Shown: one piece after another, positions 6,322 to 14,354 of the stretch | Layout of the letters: each line of letters opens with the position of its first letter | Numbering within the stretch: position 1 is the first letter of the stretch | Origin: Bdellovibrionaceae bacterium UBA2316 | GTDB lineage: Bacteria; Bdellovibrionota; Bdellovibrionia; Bdellovibrionales; Bdellovibrionaceae | NCBI GenBank assembly: GCA_002345205.1 | Contig: DDVI01000018.1 | Coordinates: 1-17,866 of the forward strand | Direction: 5' to 3' | Length of the DNA stretch: 17,866 nucleotides | Position numbers and translations under genes: made by a program | Notes under the pieces: model-generated | What the model saw: only the letters and a program-made list of their open reading frames with translations | What the model was told of the DNA's origin: nothing | Database searches by the model: none

Positions 6322-6978
6322 ATGATTAAAGTTGATAACGTAAAAAAATCTTTTGGCGAACCTCCGATTGAAATTTTACATGGAATTACATTTGAAATTC
6401 CTGATAAAAGTTTTGTTTCTATTACGGGCAAATCGGGATCTGGAAAATCAACATTGCTGTATTCAATGAGCACACTAGATCATCCAACTTCAGGCAGTGT
6501 CTATTTTGACGGAGTGGAAATCTCTTCAATGAATGAAAAAGAAGTCCACGAATTCAGAAACTTAAAAATGGGCTTTATTTTTCAGTTTCACTACCTGCTG
6601 CCAGAGTTATCTGCTTTAGAAAATGTTTTGATGCCGGCACGAAGAACAGGTCAACATATTGCTAGAAGAAAAAGAGCTGTAGATTTGCTAACTGAATTTG
6701 GCATAGAAGAAAAGCTTGATCGTCTGCCTAGACAGCTTTCTGGTGGAGAACAGCAACGTGTGGCAATTGCTAGATCTTTAATTCAAGAGCCTAAATATAT
6801 TTTTGCAGATGAACCAACAGGAAACTTAGATTCTGCAAATGGCGAAATCGTAATGAACTGGCTAAAGAAAGCAACTCGAGATAGCAACACAACAGTAATA
6901 TACGTAACCCATGATCCAGACTTTGCGGCTTTGGCTGACCAAAAGATACTCTTAAAAGATGGACGTCTTGAAATATAA
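6322..6978 (+). CDS. LolD/MacB/DevA-type ABC transporter ATP-binding protein
   Basis: A 218-residue ATPase from ATG 6322, which has GGTGAG 5 bases upstream. A GTG at 6316 overlapping the permease stop would add two residues. All catalytic elements are visible: Walker A GKSGSGKST at about residues 36-44, Q-loop FIFQFHYLLPELSA, signature LSGGEQQ followed by RVAIARSL, Walker B YIFADEPTGNLD and the switch histidine in YVTHDPDFA. This is the standard set of the LolD/MacB-type subfamily. It powers the permease encoded directly upstream, and overlap or near-overlap suggests translational coupling. A hairpin terminator shared with the convergent small gene follows. Confidence 0.92.
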   Translation: MIKVDNVKKSFGEPPIEILHGITFEIPDKSFVSITGKSGSGKSTLLYSMSTLDHPTSGSVYFDGVEISSMNEKEVHEFRNLKMGFIFQFHYLLPELSALENVLMPARRTGQHIARRKRAVDLLTEFGIEEKLDRLPRQLSGGEQQRVAIARSLIQEPKYIFADEPTGNLDSANGEIVMNWLKKATRDSNTTVIYVTHDPDFAALADQKILLKDGRLEI

Positions 6979-7034
6979 AAACCGCCCCCTCAGCCTGCGG
7001 CAGAGAACCAGATAAGCCCTACGCTAAGGGGCCA
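6979..7034. terminator. Bidirectional terminator between the ABC operon and the 7040-7261 gene
   Basis: GCCCCCTCAGC (near 6985-6995) pairs, with one mismatch or wobble and a bulge, with GCTAAGGGGC (near 7024-7033). The intervening sequence contains a small CTGC/GCAG stem. Read on the minus strand the structure ends in GGTTTTTATATTT, a good U-tract for the small gene that stops at 7040. On the plus strand the tail is only weakly T-rich. Confidence 0.55.
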
Positions 7035-7039
7035 GTTCT

Positions 7040-7261
7040 TTATTTGCTGTTTCTACGGTCTTTGCGCTTTTCACGACGGTCTTTTCTGTTTTCTTTACGA
7101 TTTTCTCGGCGTTCTTTGCGATTATCTTGGCGCAATTCACGACGCTCCTGGCGATTATCCTGTCGGTCTTCACGGCGTTCTTGTCGGGCCTCTTGATCCG
7201 CAAACGATACGACAGAGAAACCCATTACAAACACCAATAGTCCAGTTACTAGATTTTTCAT
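7040..7261 (-). CDS. Small exported protein with an Arg/Glu/Asp/Lys-rich repetitive tail
   Basis: A 73-residue protein. Residues 1-21 are a signal peptide (MKN, then LVTGLLVFVMGFSVVSFA, with a likely cut before DQEA). The remaining 50 residues are nearly all Arg, Glu, Asp, Lys, Gln and Asn, in repeating units such as RQERREDRQDN, RQERRELRQDN, RKERREN and RKDRREK. The mature part lacks aromatics and Cys. Strong net positive charge and alternation of opposite charges suggest a single stable alpha-helix, perhaps binding envelope polyanions or nucleic acid. AGGAG lies 6-7 bases upstream of the ATG. No family assigned. It is monocistronic, with a terminator on the 3' side. Codon repetition suggests growth by internal duplication. 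Confidence 0.75.
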   Translation of the reverse strand: MKNLVTGLLVFVMGFSVVSFADQEARQERREDRQDNRQERRELRQDNRKERRENRKENRKDRREKRKDRRNSK

Positions 7262-7447
7262 AAAAACTCCTGTGTTAATTTTTATAGCCGTTCATAGGAT
7301 ATACAATTGTCGGGCGCAAAAGTTACAGAATTTTTATAAGCCTCGTCCCAAATCAAGACTTCAAAAAAAAATCAGATCAGGATAAATATATGCGTTTATA
7401 GACCAACAACTCGATAAAAACAGAAGCAACCGAAATCAATAATCTAC

Positions 7448-8347
7448 TTACGGTCTAATATTGATAATTTTTGCGATACTGCCGATGATCGCTTCAATTT
7501 GTTGTTTGAATAGCGTGTCTTGCTGGGGCGGCGGTGTGTTCGCGAAGATTTGGTTTACCGTGTCTGCGATTCTCATTCCCGAAAATAGGACTCTTGAATC
7601 TATGTATGGCAAATTTAAAGCTTGATAGCGATTTTGATCTTGGTTGTAGATTTGATCGTATGCTTGGGCCCGAAGTTTAATCGACTCATTCAACCAAGTT
7701 TCCATTCCTGTTTGCTGATAGACCACGCGAGCATTTCGAGCGGCTTTCACTAAATACTGTGCGTAATTTAGGCTTGCTTGTTCTAGCGACATCCCGGGGC
7801 GAACGATATCAGAATGACCTGTTTCGATCATCCCATAGTCCCAAACACCGTGAAGGCTCATTTTAGTTCCAAACCAGTTCACTTGCACCTTTGTTCCACC
7901 GTTATCTTGTGGACGGCCTGTGTGCAACGGTTGGTGGATATCACCGATAAAGTGCACTAGGAATCTAAGGGCATCTAATTTATCATTTCTTGAAGCAGCT
8001 GGTGAACGCAGAATCTCTTGGCAAAGAATAGTGGCTTGAACTACGCCGCCCAAGGCTCTTTGGTCATTTGGCATTGCTTTAAGATTTTTTAAATAGTTGA
8101 AACCATCTTGGATTTTTTCGTAATGGTATGTATGAGTCGCTTCGTATGAACCACCAGACTTAATTGTGTCGGCCCAGTTCGCAACATCAGCCAGCGTCTG
8201 TTGATTTAATAACTGACTTACCGCCATTTTTGCCTGTGGAGTCAGATGAGCGTCGGCAATGATACCAGACGCACGATGACCAACATTTCCCCAACCGAAC
8301 ACATGAAAAGAAGCCAACAAAATTAGAAGCGAAATAGTTTTTTTCAT
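7448..8347 (-). CDS. Secreted S1/P1-type zinc nuclease
   Basis: A 299-residue enzyme that cleaves single-stranded nucleic acid and 3'-nucleotides with three zinc ions. A signal peptide of 18 residues ends in FG, so that the mature protein begins with Trp19, whose amino group is a zinc ligand in P1 nuclease. The other expected ligands are all present: His24 (GHR), Asp60 (NWAD), His75 (TYHYEK), His132 and Asp136 (VHFIGD), His142 (HQPLH), His166 and Asp170 (LHGVWD). The length fits the family. No clear Shine-Dalgarno sequence precedes the ATG, although the signal peptide confirms the start. In a predator such a nuclease could help degrade prey nucleic acids (inference). It lies 60 bases beyond the ThiF-like gene and may share its transcript. 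Confidence 0.93.
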   Translation of the reverse strand: MKKTISLLILLASFHVFGWGNVGHRASGIIADAHLTPQAKMAVSQLLNQQTLADVANWADTIKSGGSYEATHTYHYEKIQDGFNYLKNLKAMPNDQRALGGVVQATILCQEILRSPAASRNDKLDALRFLVHFIGDIHQPLHTGRPQDNGGTKVQVNWFGTKMSLHGVWDYGMIETGHSDIVRPGMSLEQASLNYAQYLVKAARNARVVYQQTGMETWLNESIKLRAQAYDQIYNQDQNRYQALNLPYIDSRVLFSGMRIADTVNQIFANTPPPQQDTLFKQQIEAIIGSIAKIINIRP

Positions 8348-8406
8348 GAATGAATTAAACTATCGCCAGACACTAGAAATCAACAACTAACTCAGTTGCT
8401 CATTAG

Positions 8407-9303
8407 CTATTTTTGATACTCATCGCGACGAAAAAATTTGTGATAAATTTTAATTTTTAGCTTTTGAAGAGGGTTTCTATTCCCCCAAGGACGCCAGAAT
8501 CTAATAGACTTCTGCAAATTAAAATCAACATGGAATCCATGTGGCGCCCATCGAATGTTAGGATCGTTAGGATTTAGTAAGATTTTTGTAACCATTGCGC
8601 CCATCGCGGCCCCGGCCGCAAAACAGCCTATATTTAACGACGGCAAACGACGCTCAAAAAGATCGACTGCGATTCTGTGCCGCAGATATTTTTGGTGCAT
8701 TAAATTAGGAGTCACTCCAGCCAAGAATCTAATGATCTTGGCTTCCACGGTCAAATTCTCGCGATTGAAATCAAAGTACTGATTGAAACTCATTCTGTAT
8801 GGACTAAATGCCATAATCGCAGTTCCCATCCCAAACGGACCGGCGGTTACGACGGGTATACCTTTGCGATGGGCCGCCTCGTATAGGGAAATGCGAATAT
8901 CCATCGCATATAAATCCAACGCGTCTACAACGATGTCTACGTCTTTTAGGAATTCGTCCTGATTGTGAATGTTAACACCGTCTCTAAAGGACCGTATTTC
9001 GACATCTGGATTGATAGTTTTAGCCATTCGCTCAAGTACATCGGTTTTTAGAAGGCCAACCGTTTCTATGCTTGCCCCCATTTGTCGATTGAAATTTTGA
9101 ATTTCGAAACTATCTGGGTCCGCTAAATTAAACTTTTGAAATCCTAATCTAAGGAAGTTATGCAAATGATGGCCGCCGACGCCGCCAAGCCCGGGAATCG
9201 CGATCCTCTTGGTTCGTAGCAACTGTTGATCCTCTGGCTTAAACCATCCCAGATTTCTAGAGAACGCTAAACTGTAGTCAAAAGCACTTGGCACAAAGTC
9301 CAT
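8407..9303 (-). CDS. Stand-alone ThiF/E1-like adenylyltransferase
   Basis: A 298-residue protein of the ThiF/MoeB/TcdA superfamily, which adenylates a carboxyl group of a ubiquitin-like protein or a substrate. Visible elements are the nucleotide-binding GLGGVGG at residues 38-44, Asp62/Asp64 (ADPDSF), Asn70 and the NRQ at 72-74, Lys86, and DIVVDALD at 123-130. The stretch NFNRQ...VGLLKTDVLERMAKTINPD resembles TcdA. The paired CXXC zinc motifs of MoeB/ThiF are missing, and the only cysteine is Cys227 in NIGCFAAG. No ubiquitin-like partner, JAB protease or sulfurtransferase gene is adjacent, so the substrate is unknown. The C-terminal half with MSFNQYFDF resembles bacterial ThiF proteins of unknown role. 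The start ATG lacks a strong Shine-Dalgarno sequence. Confidence 0.85.
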   Translation of the reverse strand: MDFVPSAFDYSLAFSRNLGWFKPEDQQLLRTKRIAIPGLGGVGGHHLHNFLRLGFQKFNLADPDSFEIQNFNRQMGASIETVGLLKTDVLERMAKTINPDVEIRSFRDGVNIHNQDEFLKDVDIVVDALDLYAMDIRISLYEAAHRKGIPVVTAGPFGMGTAIMAFSPYRMSFNQYFDFNRENLTVEAKIIRFLAGVTPNLMHQKYLRHRIAVDLFERRLPSLNIGCFAAGAAMGAMVTKILLNPNDPNIRWAPHGFHVDFNLQKSIRFWRPWGNRNPLQKLKIKIYHKFFRRDEYQK

Positions 9304-9373
9304 TGCGCCATCATTGCAAGTAGCCAGAATTTGAAAACCTTAATTTCCAAAAACGAGTTTAGATGTTTCAGTT

Positions 9374-10384
9374 TTAGAGATAATCTAGCAATCTAAGATG
9401 TTTAATTTCTTGATCATCCAGAATATGTTGAACCAAAACCATAATGCGGCCTTTTGGACGATCGCCATCACTTTGGAAAACTTTGTTTAAATCATCAAAG
9501 AACTTCAAACGAAGATTACTAATTTCCTTATGAGCGGCATCGGAAATCGGAACTACTCGCCCGGCAAATCCCGCCCGAGAATGGGGTACACCATCACTGG
9601 TCATGAACCGACGGCCACATACGTCCGTCCAAAACTTATAGAACCTAGACGCATCTTCTACCCGTGACAAGTCTACCCTTTTTAGATCTAAATGATATTT
9701 ACTGTCCTTCAAAAAAATAGATTTACTATCAATTAGTTTTTTAAGTTCTACTTTCACTTGTTTAATTGGAAACCCTAACCGCTTGGCAATGAACTCGTCG
9801 CTATGTTCCGGCAATTTCTTGTAAGCGTCTAGTTCGAGACAGGCTTCGATAAGGCAAATCCAAGGATATTCGACTTCGAGAGCGACTTGATTTTTAACTA
9901 ATTGAATGGCATCTCGAAATGCAGTTCCTTTTACTTTTTTAAGTAATTCGTCAACAAAACCAGGAAGCGTCGAACTTAACTTGCCGATACAATCGAAAAC
10001 AAAACCAACTTCGACATCTTGCTTAGAGTGTTTTAAGCGATACAGCTTCGCACGCGAAAGATTAAGTTTTTTTTTGGCTAAAATACTATTAGGACCGCCA
10101 TAGTTTTCAATGATAGCTAGAATGAAATTACGTCCACCCGCCCCGACTGTTCGCTCTTGGTTTACGACTAGTCGCTTGGCATGATCTAAATTAAGTTTTA
10201 ATTCCGAAGCGATGACTTCAAGGTTGTTCCACATCAGCCGCTTCTGGCCAGATTCCCATTTGTGCCATTGATTATAAGAATATCCCAAGCGACTGCTCAT
10301 CTGCTTTTGCGTAGCCGTGCCACGCAAGTCCTTTAGAAGAAGTCGAACGAGCTTATGATAGTCGTAGTTTTCAAATGCTTTCAT
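9374..10384 (-). CDS. XRE/DUF4423 (TIGR02147-type) transcriptional regulator
   Basis: A 336-residue protein. Residues about 8-65 form an XRE-like helix-turn-helix (TATQKQMSSRLGYSYNQWHK, then WESGQKR). The rest resembles the TIGR02147/DUF4423 family, abundant in Bdellovibrio and Fibrobacteres: a winged-helix-like middle (FIAKRLGFPIKQVKVELKKL) and a C-terminal domain with GRVVPISDAAHKEISNLRLK, matching the family's 'PVS...I...' core. Its targets are unknown. The start lies 4 bases after the stop of the upstream small lipoprotein-like gene without its own good Shine-Dalgarno sequence, which points to translational coupling and a two-gene unit. It may regulate its own operon. It is the best phylogenetic marker in the window. 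Confidence 0.78.
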   Translation of the reverse strand: MKAFENYDYHKLVRLLLKDLRGTATQKQMSSRLGYSYNQWHKWESGQKRLMWNNLEVIASELKLNLDHAKRLVVNQERTVGAGGRNFILAIIENYGGPNSILAKKKLNLSRAKLYRLKHSKQDVEVGFVFDCIGKLSSTLPGFVDELLKKVKGTAFRDAIQLVKNQVALEVEYPWICLIEACLELDAYKKLPEHSDEFIAKRLGFPIKQVKVELKKLIDSKSIFLKDSKYHLDLKRVDLSRVEDASRFYKFWTDVCGRRFMTSDGVPHSRAGFAGRVVPISDAAHKEISNLRLKFFDDLNKVFQSDGDRPKGRIMVLVQHILDDQEIKHLRLLDYL

Positions 10385-10388
10385 TTAA

Positions 10389-10556
10389 TTATTCAGCCCG
10401 TGTTTCGGGTAGTACAGGTGTCTGTAACGTCTGAGTTTTAACGTTACTGTGAAAGGCGTTGTTCGCTTTGAACGGATTTGAACAGTTTTGAAATGCAAAT
10501 ACCAAAGATGCGAAAGACAAAGACCATAAAATCGATTTGAAAAACTCTTTTTTCAT
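10389..10556 (-). CDS. Small lipoprotein-like exported peptide
   Basis: A 55-residue protein starting at ATG 10556, preceded by GGTGGG 6 bases upstream. A longer frame from 10616 adds 20 residues before this and looks artificial, because the signal peptide starts at MKKEFFKSIL. The hydrophobic core WSLSFASLVFAF is followed by QNC-S. Cys25 in the FQNCS context resembles the ends of many Bdellovibrio export signals, although the lipobox is not classical (L-[AG]-[GA]-C expected). The mature part is only about 30 residues, Asn/Thr-rich, with no recognisable fold. It is co-transcribed with the DUF4423 regulator. Function unknown. Confidence 0.6.
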   Translation of the reverse strand: MKKEFFKSILWSLSFASLVFAFQNCSNPFKANNAFHSNVKTQTLQTPVLPETRAE

Positions 10557-10801
10557 CGTTACCCACCCGTAATCATTATTGCGGAAAATCAAGAACTCTG
10601 AAATAGCCAGTCTCAAAATACGACATTCAAAATTAGTGGCTTTTAAAAGCGTGATCTAAAGGCAATCACAAAGGATCCTATTTGAAATTACCAATTTCTC
10701 ATTATGGCATCACTCTGATATCCTTGGCCGTTTAGATTTTGAAATTGGACTTACTAAATGTTTTGTTCCAGAATGCTTAAGAACGAACAAGGATTTAAGG
10801 C

Positions 10802-11521
10802 ATGCATTTACTATACATATTCGTTTTCTTTATTTTCAATTGGAGCCTAACCAACGCGAAAACTGAAACATTAACAATTGGTCTTATGGATAGTCGTCCA
10901 TTTTTCTGGAAAGAAAATGGCAAACCAACTGGATTTCATTTTGAAATCGCCAAAGCACTATCAGACAAAATGGATGTGAATTTAGTAGTTAAAGAGGCGC
11001 CTATCTTGCGGATGATTAACATGTTAAAAAAAGGTGACGTCGATATTGTCATTTTAACAGATCATAAAGAACTTGATGCGATGAAAGCTAAGAAGGAATT
11101 CCTACTAAAACTAGATTCATTAATTTACACCCTTTCTGACCAACCCATTACATCTAAAAAAGAAATCAAAGGCACTATTGGGCGTTTAAGTAATAGCTGC
11201 AGTTCACTGCAACACCACCCAGGAATTGACTGGCTTGATGCCACATCATACGAACAAGCCTACGTGCTTTTAAAAGTAAAGCGTATTCGCGCAGTATGCG
11301 GAACCATTGCATTTCAAATAGTGGCTAACCCAAAGCAGGCAGTCGATGGTCTCAATATTAAATCTTTTATAATCAGCAAAAGAGCCCTGTGGATACAAGC
11401 TCGACCTGACTTCGATTCAAAACGTTGGCACACCATTCAAAAAAAAATTCATGAACTTTTAAGTGAAGGTCATATTAACGATCTCGCGAAAACGTTTTCA
11501 AAATCATTTGCTTTAATTTAA
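10802..11521 (+). CDS. Periplasmic solute-binding protein, family 3 (amino-acid type)
   Basis: A 239-residue protein with a 19-residue signal peptide (MHLLYIFVFF...TNA). The mature part shows the type-II periplasmic binding fold: an initial strand TLTIGLMDSRPFFWKENGKP, then TGFHFEIAKALSDKM, the hinge-side MLKKGDVDIVILTDHKE and the second lobe with GTIGRLSNSC. Two cysteines (in SNSC and RAVC) could pair. These proteins bind amino acids or small organic ions, but the ligand cannot be read from the sequence, and the lobe-2 Arg-Asp motif of true amino-acid binders is not obvious. No permease or ATPase gene is adjacent, so it may be a sensor or scavenging protein rather than a transporter component. 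A weak AAGG precedes the ATG. A perfect 22-bp palindrome follows the gene. Confidence 0.75.
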   Translation: MHLLYIFVFFIFNWSLTNAKTETLTIGLMDSRPFFWKENGKPTGFHFEIAKALSDKMDVNLVVKEAPILRMINMLKKGDVDIVILTDHKELDAMKAKKEFLLKLDSLIYTLSDQPITSKKEIKGTIGRLSNSCSSLQHHPGIDWLDATSYEQAYVLLKVKRIRAVCGTIAFQIVANPKQAVDGLNIKSFIISKRALWIQARPDFDSKRWHTIQKKIHELLSEGHINDLAKTFSKSFALI

Positions 11522-11542
11522 ACGCTGCAAAGCACAAGTATC

Positions 11543-11564
11543 TTTTGCCCCAGCTGGGGCAAAA
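11543..11564. repeat. Perfect 22-bp palindrome
   Basis: TTTTGCCCCAG followed by CTGGGGCAAAA is an exact palindrome. It lies 22 bases past the stop at 11521 and 123 bases before the kinase start. As RNA it gives a GCCCC/GGGGC stem extended by A-U pairs, but there is no separate U-tract after it, so it is not a classical terminator. It could stabilise the upstream mRNA 3' end, act as a poor terminator or be an operator for the downstream kinase. Confidence 0.5.
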
Positions 11565-11686
11565 AGCATCAGTTTCAATGTTCCAAAATTACCTGAAAAC
11601 ATGAGATATCTGCGCCCAAACACGAAATACAAATAATCCCGAAGAATAGCTTTGTTCTAGCAGTTGAGCATGATATCTGCATCGGC

Positions 11687-13456
11687 ATGAAGTCGATGTA
11701 TTTCTTAGATGATAGCCAATCCTCAAAAATTTTTCGAAGTATAAATTGGTCGAAACACTGTTTAGGTTCTGTTGATCAATGGCCTATAATTTTGAAATCA
11801 ACATTGTCTATAATGTTTCGCAGTCCCACACCGATGTTTCTATTCTGGGGCCAGGATTTAATATGCTTTCATAATGATGGCTACCTTCCCATTCTCGGCT
11901 CTCACAGGGGCTTCGAAGTAATGGGTCAACCGGCAGCCATAGCCCGGGCCGATATGTGGGAAACTACCTACCCACAAATCAAACGCGTACTCCAGGAAAA
12001 AAAATCTGAAATGTATCGCGACTTCCCTATTAAAGTTTTACGCAAAGGAAAACTAAAAGAAGGTTTTTGGAACTACAGTATTTCGCCTGTCATTGATGAG
12101 ACCGGCGAGAGTGTAGGTATTCTTACAACCTATCTAGAAACAACCGAAACAATTTTATCACTTAAAAAACTTCAAGATACAGAAGAACATCTTCAACAAG
12201 CCCTACATGAAGCCCAGAAAGCTACGTTAGAACTAGCAGAAGCCAAAGTCGCTGCGGAAAATGCAAATGCCGCCAAGAGCGCGTTCCTAGCCAATATGAG
12301 CCATGAAATCAGAACCCCGCTTGGAGCCATAATGGGGTTTTCACAGCTAGCACGTGAAAAAGATGCCAGCGAAGACGATCGAAACAAATACCTAACTGTC
12401 ATGCAAAGAAACTCTCATCAAGTTTTACGAATCGTAGACGACATTTTAGATTTAGCTAATGTCGAAGCCGGCAAAGTTATTGTCGCGCCTGTTATGATCG
12501 AATTCGCTGAATTCTTAAATGATTTTGTGTCTTCAATGTCTTTCAGAGCCAACGAAAATGGAATTTGTTTTATTGCGATGGCCGCAACGCCTCTTCCTGA
12601 TATAATCGTTTCCGACCCGACCCGCTTAAGGCAGGTACTTTTAAATGCGATCGGAAACGCGATCAAATTTACAGCTAATGGTTTCGTTCGCCTTCAAGTA
12701 TGTTATGAGAACAATGACATTTCATTTATCATTAGTGATACCGGACGAGGGATATCTGAAGCTCAAGCAAAGCATTTGTTTAAGCCATTCATTCAAGCAG
12801 ATGCTTCAACAACTCGAAAATTCGGTGGAACCGGTCTCGGACTAGTTTTAACTCGTAAGCTATGTCAAATATTGGGTGGTAACTATAGCTTGGAACAAAG
12901 TGAACTGGGAAAAGGTTCAACATTTAAGGCGACCGTAAAAGTGCAGCTTTCTAAAGAAAGCAAAATAGTTCCTCAAGGGATGTTTTTCACTCAGCTTGCG
13001 ACTTCAAAATTGGCCTCGTCTTTTAGAAATCAGTACCCTGGAACGCGTGTTTTAATTGTAGAAGACTGCGTTGATAATCAAGATCTTTTAAAAATTTTAC
13101 TAGATCAACATGGTGTTGAATTCGATCTCGCGCGAAATGGCAATGAAGGCGTGGCTTTCGCATTAAAAAAAGATTACGATCTGATTTTAATGGATATTCA
13201 AATGCCAGTAATGGACGGCCATCAAGCCGTCCGCTATTTGCGGCAAGCTAGCTATTCAAAACCAATAGTAGCTCTAACGGCTCACGCCCTGAAAGAAGAA
13301 GCCGAGTTAGCCCGTCTCTCTGGTTTTACTGAGTATTTATCAAAACCAATTACTCGCGAAGGGTTAGTTACAACGCTCGAAAAATACAGACGCTTCCCCG
13401 AAGGGAACCTGAACTCGAAAATTAAATATACGGGTTCTAGTGCGGCCCGACACTAG
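11687..13456 (+). CDS. Soluble hybrid histidine kinase with receiver domain
   Basis: A 589-residue hybrid sensor kinase without membrane helices. Residues about 20-155 form a PAS-like sensor (FRSPTPMFLFWGQDLICFHN, later FWNYSISPVIDETG). A short coiled coil (160-198) leads to HisKA with phospho-acceptor His206 in NMSHEIRTP. The ATPase domain has Asn324 (LLNAIGNAIKFT), DTGRG at 351-355 and GGTGLGL at 380-386. The receiver domain at 453-570 has Glu459/Asp460, Asp503 (LMDIQMP), Thr531 and Lys553, so it should accept phosphate. No HPt domain or output regulator is encoded next to it, implying a partner elsewhere. The start ATG lacks a good Shine-Dalgarno sequence; ATG 11696 is an alternative. Whether the solute-binding protein upstream feeds signal to it is speculation, since this kinase is cytoplasmic. 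Confidence 0.93.
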   Translation: MKSMYFLDDSQSSKIFRSINWSKHCLGSVDQWPIILKSTLSIMFRSPTPMFLFWGQDLICFHNDGYLPILGSHRGFEVMGQPAAIARADMWETTYPQIKRVLQEKKSEMYRDFPIKVLRKGKLKEGFWNYSISPVIDETGESVGILTTYLETTETILSLKKLQDTEEHLQQALHEAQKATLELAEAKVAAENANAAKSAFLANMSHEIRTPLGAIMGFSQLAREKDASEDDRNKYLTVMQRNSHQVLRIVDDILDLANVEAGKVIVAPVMIEFAEFLNDFVSSMSFRANENGICFIAMAATPLPDIIVSDPTRLRQVLLNAIGNAIKFTANGFVRLQVCYENNDISFIISDTGRGISEAQAKHLFKPFIQADASTTRKFGGTGLGLVLTRKLCQILGGNYSLEQSELGKGSTFKATVKVQLSKESKIVPQGMFFTQLATSKLASSFRNQYPGTRVLIVEDCVDNQDLLKILLDQHGVEFDLARNGNEGVAFALKKDYDLILMDIQMPVMDGHQAVRYLRQASYSKPIVALTAHALKEEAELARLSGFTEYLSKPITREGLVTTLEKYRRFPEGNLNSKIKYTGSSAARH

Positions 13457-13577
13457 GCTGAGGCTAAATTTAGGCGTATTTAAATCAATACTGAGAAAAA
13501 TATTCTCGATCCCTTTAAAAGTCCGAGTCAATTGCCAAGAATTCCAGTATAGAGTAGCTCTCGACTAGGGGGGCAAA

Positions 13578-14354
13578 GTGCCTGATTTATCCACTCAAAA
13601 TTTTGATTTTATTTCTAGTTTTGAATTGGCCGTGCAAAAAAAAGATTCGGAACAACAAGTGGCTATTTTACAAAAAGCTTTAAATGAACATGGTTTCAAG
13701 TCCGCGGTCATGAGTGATTTGGCATTAGCCGTCGCGAATCATAACTTACCCTATATCAATTTTTTAGAAGCTTTCTGCGATGAAAATGCAGAAACTCCGC
13801 ACGGTGCTGAAATTAAGCTCGCTGATTACTATGCCGGCTTAGATAAACTGGATGAAACAACAGCACGAGCTCGTCGCTTTATAAGCAAATTTCGCGGAAC
13901 CGAAACTGAAAAAAATCTATCCGAACACCCTGTTCTGGTTACTATGTTCGCCCGCTGTTATTTGCTTATGACTGCCGCATACACTCGGTTAGGTGCTCGT
14001 AACTATAGCAAACGAATCCTAAACAAGGCACTCACTTTACAGCTACCAAAGGCCTTTGAAGATCGTATCAGAAAAGAAGTTCAAACATTAGACACTGAAC
14101 TTAAAATTGAATCTAACCTAGCTCTAGACACAAAGTGGGAAGCCTTCTTTACCAATGGATTTAACTATTCCGAACTTCATGAAATATGCAAAGCCAGCCA
14201 GTATCCCCAACTAGCAAAACGTATCGAGCTAATAGAGGGACACTTTAAGTTTGATTCTAATTTCAAAGTTGACGAAACCGAAATGCTTATGGACATTTTT
14301 GCCTTTAGAAAAAATAACGATCAAAACGAGCCGTTATCGTTCGCATTACGTTAG
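13578..14354 (+). CDS. Helical-repeat (TPR-like) protein of unknown function
   Basis: A 258-residue cytoplasmic protein. The start is GTG at 13578, supported by AGGGGGGC a few bases upstream. The sequence is almost wholly helical. Segments such as LADYYAGLDKLDETTARARRFI and MFARCYLLMTAAYTRLGARNYSKR, split here around Gly/Asn turns, have the alternating small and large residues seen in tetratricopeptide-like repeats, though no unit is a clean consensus. Such proteins usually act as scaffolds. No signal peptide or membrane segment is seen. It follows the hybrid kinase by 121 bases, with a small hairpin (GAGAA/TTCTC) between them, so co-transcription is possible. Its stop overlaps the stop of the convergent barrel gene by 3 bases. 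Confidence 0.65.
   Translation: MPDLSTQNFDFISSFELAVQKKDSEQQVAILQKALNEHGFKSAVMSDLALAVANHNLPYINFLEAFCDENAETPHGAEIKLADYYAGLDKLDETTARARRFISKFRGTETEKNLSEHPVLVTMFARCYLLMTAAYTRLGARNYSKRILNKALTLQLPKAFEDRIRKEVQTLDTELKIESNLALDTKWEAFFTNGFNYSELHEICKASQYPQLAKRIELIEGHFKFDSNFKVDETEMLMDIFAFRKNNDQNEPLSFALR

Noticed and set aside
8407..9303. CBASS/Bil-type ubiquitin-like defence operon around the E1-like gene
   Set aside because: No nucleotide cyclase, E2, JAB protease or ubiquitin-like gene lies on either side; the neighbours are a nuclease with an export signal and a regulator.
10557..10616. N-terminal extension of the small lipoprotein-like gene
   Set aside because: It would place 20 extra residues before a signal peptide that starts naturally at ATG 10556, which has its own Shine-Dalgarno sequence.
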